Of a stretch of DNA of 10,394 bases, positions 1 to 7,100 are shown in pieces; position 1 is the first letter of the stretch, and every line of letters begins with the position of its first letter. A program made the position numbers and the translations under genes. Origin of the DNA: an uncultured Desulfovibrio sp. (GTDB lineage: Bacteria; Desulfobacterota; Desulfovibrionia; Desulfovibrionales; Desulfovibrionaceae); assembly GCA_900546145.1 (NCBI GenBank), contig URBN01000054.1, forward strand, positions 1-10,394, in the 5' to 3' direction. The notes under the pieces are model-generated. The model was not told the DNA's origin and did not search any database. It was given only the letters and a program-made list of their open reading frames with translations.

Positions 1-143
1 CCCCAAACCTTGCATTTGGAATGAAAACTCACATAACCCTCTTTTTTTCTTTGTAATAGTAGACATATCGTGCGGATGGTGGACAATCCATAAGTTCCCA
101 CGAAGTGTTGTAAGGCGAAAATATAATTAACCCTTTAAATGAA
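1..143. other. Left-edge intergenic stretch, AT-rich, no gene seen
   Basis: This stretch lies downstream of the secreted-protein gene. I see no ribosome site, no credible small gene and no strong terminator. CCAAA (3-7) and TTTGG (15-19) make a short weak hairpin at the edge. A run of T residues (about 41-51) on the plus strand has no stem next to it. Confidence 0.5.
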
Positions 144-1058
144 CTATCTCGCAACGGGATAGGTGATCTCCTCTGGCAGCGAAGGCCTTGCGGGCTGGGG
201 TGCCTCCTTCTGTTCCTCCTGTTCCGCACTGGTTCCCTCACTGGGAAGTGTGCCCGGAGCCTTTTCTTCCCGGGATGGGGGAGGAGTCTCTTTCGGGAGT
301 GAAGGCACAGAGGTGCGGGCAGACTCCTTATGTTCCGTGCTGGTGGCTGCTGAGGGAAGAAATTCTGTCTCCTTCCGGGAAGCTTTCGGAGACTCTTCCG
401 GAAGCGTGCCAAGATCTATGGGCATGATGTTTTCCGTGAAGAGGGTAACGGCATAGTTAAGGAAAACCTTCGGCCCCTTTTTGAAGGCTTTATCCGGGGT
501 AAAGCTTCCGCCCTCGTACTGATTGTCGCTGATGCGGCAGCGGCTCTTGCCGCGTACGGCGTATTTGACGCCCTTTTCGTACATGATGAGTTTCATGGGG
601 ATGGGGCTCACATCGGAGGAGCAGTGAGTCACGTAGCCTGACCAGATTTCCGCGGAGCCGTTCCCGTCAAGGTCTGTGACCTGTAGCATGGGAGGAACAT
701 AACCCAGCGTGAGCCCGTAGGGACAGTCCTGAACAAAATCGTAAATCCGCCATTTTCTCTTCCAGGTCCCGTTCTCTTTCGTGTAGCGGTAGACATTGAG
801 ATCCTGGCTGCGGCATATATCCCCGTCTTCAGAGCCCGCCTTCGATTGTTTTTCCTTCGTGATGGTATAGAGCACAGTATGCTCCCCATCCCTGTCAGCG
901 AAGCGCAGTGCCTTTACCGGGATTCCTTCAGCACCCGAAAAGTCTTTCAAGCTGACAGAGGAGGTGACGTCTTCGGTGGCAATGCTGCCCGGGGCGGCAG
1001 GAGCGGCCTGGCAGAACAGAAGAACAATGGCCAGGGACAGAACGGGTGACTTCATCAT
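144..1058 (-). CDS. Secreted protein of unknown function with Pro/Glu/Ser/Thr-rich tail
   Basis: The 304-residue product is not recognised as any named family. Residues 1 to about 22 form a Sec signal peptide: a short Lys-containing start, a hydrophobic core and an Ala-rich cleavage zone (AAPAAPG). The mature part therefore acts outside the cytoplasm. Residues 25-212 look folded and hold four cysteines (82, 112, 146, 174) that could form two disulphides. They also hold one acidic loop, D129-L-D-G-N-G-S-A-E137, which resembles Ca-binding FG-GAP or EF-hand-like loops. From about residue 218 the chain becomes a low-complexity tail rich in Pro, Glu, Ser and Thr, with recurring LPxE-like units. 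The start is the first of two adjacent Met codons, with GAGGT (1068-1072, minus strand) 9 bases upstream. The gene is transcribed away from the nucleoside hydrolase gene. Export is fairly sure; function is unknown. Confidence 0.85.
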   Translation of the reverse strand: MMKSPVLSLAIVLLFCQAAPAAPGSIATEDVTSSVSLKDFSGAEGIPVKALRFADRDGEHTVLYTITKEKQSKAGSEDGDICRSQDLNVYRYTKENGTWKRKWRIYDFVQDCPYGLTLGYVPPMLQVTDLDGNGSAEIWSGYVTHCSSDVSPIPMKLIMYEKGVKYAVRGKSRCRISDNQYEGGSFTPDKAFKKGPKVFLNYAVTLFTENIMPIDLGTLPEESPKASRKETEFLPSAATSTEHKESARTSVPSLPKETPPPSREEKAPGTLPSEGTSAEQEEQKEAPQPARPSLPEEITYPVAR

Positions 1059-1144
1059 GGCGTGTGTACCTCGCTGGCGTTGTCCGTCCGGCGCACCCAG
1101 GTCTTAAAGCAGAATCCGCGCCGTACGGTTCTTTATTCTTTAAT

Positions 1145-1174
1145 TCCATATCAATGATAGGGAAGCCGCGTCAA
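1145..1174 (-). promoter_or_regulatory. Candidate promoter for the secreted unknown protein
   Basis: Read on the minus strand, TTGACG (1169-1174) is followed after 18 bases by TATGGA (1145-1150). The -35 matches five of six consensus bases and the -10 only three of six, so this is a modest sigma-70-type candidate. It would give a leader of about 80 bases. The octamer GGAAAAGT directly abuts its upstream edge. Confidence 0.4.
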
Positions 1175-1208
1175 ACTTTTCCAGAATTTTGATTTAAAGG
1201 GGAAAAGT
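1175..1208. promoter_or_regulatory. 8-bp inverted repeat between the divergent promoters (possible operator)
   Basis: The arms ACTTTTCC (1175-1182) and GGAAAAGT (1201-1208) are exact reverse complements separated by 18 bases. Each divergent candidate promoter, read in its own direction, therefore has GGAAAAGT upstream of its -35 box: directly abutting on the minus strand and 8 bases upstream on the plus strand. The symmetry is directly visible. A role as a shared binding site or as an UP-like element is inference, and no regulator gene is in view. Confidence 0.4.
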
Positions 1209-1216
1209 AAAAATGA

Positions 1217-1246
1217 TTGACACGAAAAAATTTACCTGTCTATTCT
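1217..1246 (+). promoter_or_regulatory. Sigma-70-type promoter for the nucleoside hydrolase and nucleotidase genes
   Basis: A perfect -35 box TTGACA (1217-1222), an 18-base spacer and TATTCT (1241-1246, four of six consensus bases) form the best promoter seen in the window. Transcription would begin near 1253 and give a leader of about 60 bases. The leader could fold a weak bulged hairpin from CATCCG (1259-1264) and CGGGATG (1273-1279) at its 5' end. Confidence 0.65.
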
Positions 1247-1296
1247 GGCTGTAATTTGCATCCGCTGATAATCGGGATGGCCGGTCTGCTGAGAAA

Positions 1297-1307
1297 TAAG
1301 GAGGTGA
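1297..1307 (+). promoter_or_regulatory. Unusually complete Shine-Dalgarno site of the nucleoside hydrolase gene
   Basis: TAAGGAGGTGA pairs over 11 bases with the usual 3' end of 16S rRNA. The GGAGG core ends 9 bases before the ATG at 1314. This fixes the start codon and suggests strong translation. Such full-length matches are uncommon next to the ordinary sites of the neighbouring genes. Confidence 0.8.
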
Positions 1308-1313
1308 AGGAAG

Positions 1314-2411
1314 ATGAACGAAATGCTTTTACGCTGCGTACCTCTTGTCCTCATGGCTCTTCTCTGCTTTCCCGCGCACGGTTTCTGCGCCGGCGGAAAG
1401 GAAAAGGTCCTGCTGGAGACGGACATGGTTGAGATGTTTGATGACGGCGTGGCACTGGCCATGCTCGCGAAGGATCCGAAAATCGATCTTGTGGGCGTCA
1501 CGACGGTGACCGGCAATTCCTGGGTCGAAGAAGGCACGGCCTGGGCCGCGCGTCAGATTGAGCTCCTCGGCGAAAAAATTCCTGTGGCTGCCGGCGCGTC
1601 CCTGCCCATGAGGCCCGGGCGCCACGCCCTTTTCCCGAAGGAACGCGAGCTTTTCGGCAGAGGGCAGGACACATGGGTCGGCTCCTTCGGCCACCCGGAA
1701 CCCGCGTCCTGGCAGGCCTTTTATAAGGAACACTACGGCGCAGAGCCGAAGTTTACCCTGGACAGGCGCCATGGCTCCGACTTCATCATCGATGCCGTGC
1801 GCGCAAACCCGCACGAAATCACCATCGCTGCCATCGGCCCCTGCACCAATCTGGCCCTGGCCATTATCAAGGCTCCTGACATCGTTCCCCTGGTGAAGCG
1901 GGTGGTCTACATGGGCGGTGCCTTTTTCACGCCCGGCAACGTGACACCCGCCGCGGAGTTCAACTGGTGGGCCGATCCCGAGGCTGCGCAGATTGCCCTG
2001 CGCGCGCCTTTCGCCGAGCAGATTATTTTCGGCCTGGACGTCTGTGAAAAGGTCATATTCACGAAGGAGAATTATGACCGCCTGCTGAAGGTCATGGGAA
2101 AGGGCCCGCAGTCTGACATGCTGAAGAAGACGTTCATTGGCCAGAGTTTCGCGAAGGATCCGAACTTCAGATTTTTCGTATGGGATGTGCTCGTGGCCGC
2201 TGCCATTATCGATCCTTCAATTATTACCTCTGAGAAGCTGCTCCCCGTGGACATAAATACGCAGTTCGGGATATCTTACGGCCAGTCCCTGGCCTTTGAA
2301 GGGCAGGCTCCCCTCGGCGCGCAGAAGGCCCGCATCGTCCTCGATGTGGATAAGAAGCGTTTCTGGGACATGGTCTGCGACGAAAAGTACTGGACCGGGA
2401 AGAAGAACTGA
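1314..2411 (+). CDS. Exported nucleoside hydrolase (inosine-uridine-preferring family)
   Basis: This 365-residue enzyme should cleave the N-glycosidic bond of nucleosides to free base and ribose. Residues 1 to about 26 form a signal peptide, so it probably acts in the periplasm; many family members are cytosolic. Family landmarks appear in order: the N-terminal Ca-site signature D37-MVEMF-D43-D44, GVTTVTGN (61-68), AAIGPCTNLALA (172-183), MGGAFF (200-205), then GN209 with E215-F-N217 and ADPEAA (220-225). Late in the chain is W290-D291 with an IIDPS segment (298-302). D291 corresponds to the C-terminal Ca ligand. Two oddities are a first signature two residues longer than the classical DxDPGxDD, and Trp in place of the usual His before D291. 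Mature length fits the family (about 310-340). Substrate range cannot be read from the sequence. It is the first gene of a probable two-gene unit with the downstream nucleotidase. Confidence 0.93.
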   Translation: MNEMLLRCVPLVLMALLCFPAHGFCAGGKEKVLLETDMVEMFDDGVALAMLAKDPKIDLVGVTTVTGNSWVEEGTAWAARQIELLGEKIPVAAGASLPMRPGRHALFPKERELFGRGQDTWVGSFGHPEPASWQAFYKEHYGAEPKFTLDRRHGSDFIIDAVRANPHEITIAAIGPCTNLALAIIKAPDIVPLVKRVVYMGGAFFTPGNVTPAAEFNWWADPEAAQIALRAPFAEQIIFGLDVCEKVIFTKENYDRLLKVMGKGPQSDMLKKTFIGQSFAKDPNFRFFVWDVLVAAAIIDPSIITSEKLLPVDINTQFGISYGQSLAFEGQAPLGAQKARIVLDVDKKRFWDMVCDEKYWTGKKN

Positions 2412-2430
2412 TTCGTTTTCATAAACCGCG

Positions 2431-2460
2431 GGGGGAGCGGCCTGAAAGGATTGCTCCCCT
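2431..2460 (+). other. Intergenic hairpin between the nucleoside hydrolase and nucleotidase genes
   Basis: GGGGAGC (2432-2438) and GCTCCCC (2453-2459) form a perfect 7-bp GC-rich stem around a 14-base loop. A flanking G-U pair could extend it. The bases that follow contain only interrupted T runs (a TTGTTTTG stretch about 8 bases on), so full termination seems unlikely. Partial termination or protection of the upstream mRNA 3' end are the plausible roles; both are inference. Confidence 0.5.
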
Positions 2461-2490
2461 TGCGCATTGTTTTGATTAACAGGTTCCGAC

Positions 2491-2497
2491 GAGGAGG
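2491..2497 (+). promoter_or_regulatory. Ribosome binding site of the 5'-nucleotidase gene
   Basis: GAGGAGG lies 5 bases before the ATG at 2503. It supports this start, which is followed by a proper signal sequence. No convincing separate promoter was found in the 91-base gap, which fits cotranscription with the nucleoside hydrolase gene. Confidence 0.75.
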
Positions 2498-2502
2498 ACG
2501 CC

Positions 2503-4122
2503 ATGACAGAATTCCGCCGCGGCGCCGCGGCCCTTGCCCTGATCCTTATTCTGCCGTTTATGATGAACGGCTGCGCCGGAAAACACGGCGCGCGTGGACA
2601 GGAGGACGGTCTCGAGCTGACCATACTCCATACCAATGACACGCATTCACGCGTGGCGGGCCTTGACGAAAAGGGCAACGCCTGCCTCTCGGATGAAAAC
2701 TGCACGGGCGGTTCGGGCCGTATTGCCGCGGCCATACGCAGCGCGAAGGAGAAGAACGACAATGTCATCGCCCTGGACGCCGGCGATCAGTTCCAGGGCA
2801 CGCTATTCTTTACGGTCAGTAAGTGGCCCATGCTCGCCGAAATTGACGCGCATATCCCCTACGACGCCATGACGCTCGGCAACCACGAGTTCGATGAGGG
2901 GTGCCTGGAGCTTGAAAAGTTCACGGAGACCTTGAAGTTTCCGGTTCTCGCCGCCAATTTGGCGCCTGAAAAGGGTTGCCCGCTCTTAAAGAGTCCGGTG
3001 AAGCCGTACATTGTGCGCGAGGTGCGCGGCGTTAAGGTGGGCATCATCGGACTCGCCAACGATGAGGTCCGCTCCCTGTCAAAGGCCTGTGATCACACGC
3101 TCTTCACAGCGGCCAGGGAGACGCTTTCGAAGACGGCGAAGGAACTGAAGGCGCAGGGCGTTAATGTCATCGTGGCCGTGACCCATCTCGGCCTGCCTGC
3201 GGATCGCGAGCTTGCCAGAAGCGTGGATGATGTTGACGTCATCGTGGGCGGTCACACCCATTCCTATATCGGCCCCGGCTCCGAAGAAGGGCCGTATCCC
3301 GTGGTGGAACGCTCGCCTTCCGGCGCTCCCGTGCTCGTCGTGACGGCGAAGTACCGCACCCAGTATCTTGGCGAGCTGAACGTGAAGTTTGACAGAAACG
3401 GCGTGCCGGTGAGCTGGAGCGGCGGTCCGCTCGAGCTTAAGCCTTCCTATCCCTCAGATCCCGAAATCCGCGCCATCGTGAAGAAGTACGCGGCGAAGCT
3501 CACGGAATTCACGTCCGAGAAGATAGCCACGCTTCAGCCCTTCTCCCTGCCGGGAGGTGAGGATCTCTGCCGCAGGGGCGAGTGCCTCGAGGCCATGCTC
3601 CTCGCCGACGCCATGCTTGACTACGGGCGTCCCGAAGGCGCCGTGGCCGCCATCACCAACGGCGGCGGCATCCGTGCGGCCCTGCCGGCCGGGGAAATCA
3701 ACCGCGGCCAGCTCATGGCCATGCTGCCTTTCGGCACGGGCGTGAAGCTTGGAGAGGTCACGGGCGAGCAGCTTCTTGCCGCGCTTGAACACGGCGTCTC
3801 CGGAGAGAGAGGGCAGGGGCCCGAGCTTTTGCAGGTCTCAGGCCTGCGCTACACTGTGGACCCCTCGCGTCCCGCGGGCTCGCGCGTCTCAAAGGCAGAG
3901 TTCACCGAAGCTTCCGGAAAGACCGTGCCCCTGAAGCTCAACCGCCGCTACAGGATCGTCATGAACAGTTTCATTGCCGGCGGCGGTGACGGCTTTGACA
4001 TGCTGAAGGAGGCGAAGCCCCTCAGCCTGAAGCCCGTGACGGATGAGGAGCTTCTCGAAAACTATCTGAGAAAGCGCTCCGTTGTGACGGCTCCGGCCGC
4101 AGGCCGTATCGTGTACCGCTAG
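2503..4122 (+). CDS. UshA-type 5'-nucleotidase, probable lipoprotein
   Basis: The 539-residue product is a two-domain metallophosphatase that should remove phosphate from nucleoside 5'-phosphates outside the cytoplasm; some relatives also hydrolyse UDP-sugars. Its N-terminus has two Arg, a hydrophobic stretch and MNGC, so Cys24 is a likely lipidation site, though Met at -3 is not ideal. The metal-site motifs of the N-terminal domain are all present: HTNDTH (43-48), AGDQFQG (93-99), GNHEFD (126-131), VTHLG (226-230) and GGHTH (249-253). The C-terminal substrate-binding domain shows NGGGIR (386-391), MLPFGTG (407-413), with F410 as a likely base-stacking residue, and NSFIAGGGDGF (488-498). Length matches UshA (about 550). 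It lies 91 bases after the nucleoside hydrolase gene. Its product, a nucleoside, is that enzyme's substrate, so the two form a salvage route. NutA or 2',3'-cyclic phosphodiesterase activity is possible. The family call is very secure; exact substrates are not. Confidence 0.95.
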   Translation: MTEFRRGAAALALILILPFMMNGCAGKHGARGQEDGLELTILHTNDTHSRVAGLDEKGNACLSDENCTGGSGRIAAAIRSAKEKNDNVIALDAGDQFQGTLFFTVSKWPMLAEIDAHIPYDAMTLGNHEFDEGCLELEKFTETLKFPVLAANLAPEKGCPLLKSPVKPYIVREVRGVKVGIIGLANDEVRSLSKACDHTLFTAARETLSKTAKELKAQGVNVIVAVTHLGLPADRELARSVDDVDVIVGGHTHSYIGPGSEEGPYPVVERSPSGAPVLVVTAKYRTQYLGELNVKFDRNGVPVSWSGGPLELKPSYPSDPEIRAIVKKYAAKLTEFTSEKIATLQPFSLPGGEDLCRRGECLEAMLLADAMLDYGRPEGAVAAITNGGGIRAALPAGEINRGQLMAMLPFGTGVKLGEVTGEQLLAALEHGVSGERGQGPELLQVSGLRYTVDPSRPAGSRVSKAEFTEASGKTVPLKLNRRYRIVMNSFIAGGGDGFDMLKEAKPLSLKPVTDEELLENYLRKRSVVTAPAAGRIVYR

Positions 4123-4143
4123 AACGTATCCTTCGGATAAAGA

Positions 4144-4182
4144 AAGGCCCTCCCGGACAGGCTGTCTGCCCGGGAGGGCCTT
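4144..4182. terminator. Bidirectional intrinsic terminator between convergent genes
   Basis: AAGGCCCTCCCGG (4144-4156) and CCGGGAGGGCCTT (4170-4182) form a perfect 13-bp stem with a 13-base loop. It sits between the nucleotidase stop (4122) and the stop of the AddB-like gene read from the other side (4198). On the plus strand it is followed by TTATGTGTTT. On the minus strand the tail is TTTCTTT, the better T run. One hairpin therefore probably ends both transcripts. Confidence 0.85.
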
Positions 4183-4197
4183 ATGTGTTTCTCCGGG

Positions 4198-7100
4198 TTA
4201 ACTCTGGCAGAGCGTGAGGAAGGGGCAGTTCATGCAGTGGAGGCCGCGCCGCTGCTCCAGGGTTTCGGCCATGCTCAGGGAGAGGAGGACGATCTCGGGC
4301 AGGAGATGGGCGTGGGGAAGGGCGAAGTCCCTGATTGCCCTGATCTCCGCATCGTCTCCCGCAGAGATGTCGCAGAAGGATTTTTCCTCGCCCCTGTCGC
4401 GGAGTTCCACGAAGCAGGCGTCCGTGACTTCACCCGGGATTCTGAAGGTCTTTCTGTCTCCGGCGCTGATGAACCGGCGTTTTGCGCTCCGGGCTATGGT
4501 GATGTAGGCGGGCAGCTGGACGCTGGCCTTTTCCCTGCGGATTTCCTCCAGGAGCTCAGTCACGCTCTCAGGTTGCGGGGCGGACTGACTGAGGATGTTT
4601 TCCGCGTCATCGAAGAATTCCGTGTTTTTCCAGAATTTCCCGGAGAAGGAATGAATGGTGCCTGTCTTGTAGTCGAGGATAGTAAGCCCGTTCCCCCTCT
4701 GATCCATTCTGTCGAAACGACCTCCCAGCGTGAAGGTCCTGCCGCAGACGGTGACAGGCGCCTGGAAGTCCGTTTCCAGCCTGATGGGGCAGGCGTCATC
4801 AGGCTGTCTGTCCAGATAATCCCTGAGCCTGCGTCCCGCGGAGGCGGTCAGGGCGTACAGGCTTTCCGGAGGAAGAGTCGACGTGAGAATGCAGGAAGGG
4901 GCGTGCAGCCGCTCCTCAAAGAGAGCGATGAGTTCGTCTTTGAGGGGGCCGCGGTCTGCCGCTGGCGGCAGTTTCTGGCCAAGCCTGCGCTCGTGGAATA
5001 TCTGCAGCACCTCGTGCAGGAGCTTGCCCACTTCCGCGGGGTTGTCGCCCTCGTTGACCTCGTCGGGCTCCGTGAAGTGGGAGAGGCGGTAGAAGCCGAA
5101 CTGGGCCGGGCAGCGCACGTACATGTCGAGGGCGCTCGGAGATATCTTCCTCTGGAGCAGGGCGTCCATTTCCGCGCGCACGCGCGCATTGCGGGAGAGA
5201 TCGAGAATCCTGTCGGCGGGTCCCATGGGGGTGAGCTTGATGGACGGCAGGCCGAGGGGAGGCTGGCCGCGTTTAAAGATCCTCTTTTCTTCCTTTTCGC
5301 GCTCCCAGATGTATTCCTCGACGAAGCGGCTCCTGGTGCGGCGCTCGTTGAACATGCCGGAGCGTACGCCTTCCTGCCAGTAGAAATGCACATGCCGGGC
5401 GCTTCTGCAGAGGCGCATGATGGCGTAGCCCTTTTCCACGTTGCCGGCGTTGAGGTCGGGAAGGCCGAGCAGGCTGCGCAGGGAGTCAGGCAGGATGGGA
5501 TCGCGTTTTTTCACGCCGGGGAGACGCTCGTCCGTGGCCTCGATGATGTAGACGCTGTCAAAGTCGAGGAGCAGGCTTTCCATGACGCCCATGATCTGCA
5601 GAAGGACGAGGCGGGAAGAGGGCGGCTCGAAGAAGATGAGCTGGCGGTTCATGAGGCCGTCAGTGATGAGGGCGAGCGTCTCGAGGGGTAGCTGGCTTTT
5701 GGCCATGAGGCTGTCCCTGAGTGCGGGAATGATGGTATTCTGGAGCCGGTAGAGGCATTCCATGTCCATGGAGGCGCGGGCTCTGGCTTCTTCGGTGATG
5801 TGCCCGCGCACATAGGTCATGAGCCCCGCCAGGGCGAGGCCGGTCTTTTCAGGGGTATCCGCGTCCGAGAAGGCGGTGACGGCCACGTCAAGCACTTCCC
5901 TGAGGGCGGCGACCTCGGCTTCGCGTCCGCTGAAGAGGACGTGATCTTCCGTGGCCACGTCCGTAAAGGGATCGGTGTAGCGGCGTCCCGTGCGCACGGC
6001 GCGGCAGGCCCGCTCGAGAACAGGCTGCAGGGGCTGGCCGCCGGAAGAGGTGAGGCCTGAGAGCAGGGGGCTCGAGATCACGTCCAGAAGCTCCTTCCAG
6101 TGATAGCGCGTGCCGAGCCTCTTCATCTGCAGGACGGTCAGCGCGTGGATGAGCTGGAAGACGGGCGCTTCGGCCAGGGGCACGCCGAGAGAGACGTTGA
6201 CGTCCGGACGATCCTCATCGGGCAGATGGTGCAGGACAGGCATGAGGACGCGCGGGTAGGGGAGAATGATCGCAGAGGAGGCCCTGCGGTTTCTCCTGGA
6301 AAGAGCCCCGCCGAGCTGCCCGAGCTGTGAGTGCAGATCGAATCCCGGGAAGAAGGTCTCTTCGGCTTTCGGGGAAGCTGCCGGCTCCCCGGCCGCCTCG
6401 GCTCCGGCGTGCCATTCTTCCATCCAAGTCCTGAAGCGGCGGCAGACCCAGTGCACGGGCCCGCTTCCGGCCAGCGCCGGATCCGCGTGCAGGCAGACGT
6501 CCGCGCCGGCCTGCCAGAGCGCCTTCAGCACGGCGTCCTTTCCGGCGCTCAGGGTATGGAAGCCGATGAGGTAGACGGGCCGCTCCTCTGAGGGCGCGAG
6601 CGGGGCGGGTATGCCCTCCCCGGCTTTTTCGGCTACGTGTTTCAGCATGATGCCGGGCGTGGTCATCCCGTGCTTTTCAAGCTCGTTCAGGTAAAAGGCG
6701 GAGATGTTTCCGAGCTTCGCGAGAAGATCAGCGGCGTAGGGCAGGACTTCGCCTTCGAGGCCGGGGATGTCCGCCGGGGTCACGAGGTTCGCGAACATCT
6801 CGTCGAGGAGGTCGGCGAGGCGCAGGCCCCAGGGGAAGAAGCCCGCGAGATCGAGGTCGCGGAGACTGTGCCGTCCTTCTTCCCCGCCCGCGGCCTGCAC
6901 GGCGCGGTAGAGGATTTCCACCTGATCGAGCGGGCCGGCAGGAAGCTCGGCCTTCCCGTGCACTGCGGCGTACCAGCTCTCCACCACCTCATCGAGCGTC
7001 ATGAAGCGCGGCAGAAGCCGTGAGGGCTCGTTTTTTCCGCGTTCGGCCTCGCGCAGATACATGGAGCGCAGGTACTGGCCGGGCCAGGTGGAGCGGCTGA

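Noticed and set aside
3..19. A short CCAAA/TTTGG hairpin at the left edge as a terminator
   Set aside because: Only 5 bp, AT-containing and without an adjacent T run; too weak to call.
122..127. A perfect TATAAT on the plus strand
   Set aside because: No -35-like sequence lies 16-18 bases upstream (the bases there read CACGAA), and it would only drive antisense RNA into the secreted-protein gene. AT-rich chance is the simpler explanation.
29..412. A 127-codon minus-strand frame overlapping the end of the secreted-protein gene
   Set aside because: It is Arg- and Pro-rich out-of-frame sequence with no ribosome site; the in-frame product with a signal peptide explains the region better.
1329..1814. 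A 161-codon minus-strand frame inside the nucleoside hydrolase gene
   Set aside because: It is antisense to a clear enzyme gene and shows no recognisable motif or start signal. The 183-codon minus-strand frame at 2217-2768 was rejected for the same reason.
4183..5691. A 502-codon open frame on the plus strand, antisense to the AddB-like gene
   Set aside because: It lies wholly opposite a gene with a full set of conserved motifs, begins inside the terminator tail without a ribosome site, and its product looks like a codon-bias shadow of GC-rich DNA.
6480..6560. A SAGKD-like segment in the AddB-like protein that might be read as a P-loop
   Set aside because: It lacks the GxxGxGK[ST] pattern and lies about 220 residues in, not at the N-terminus where AddB proteins carry Walker A.
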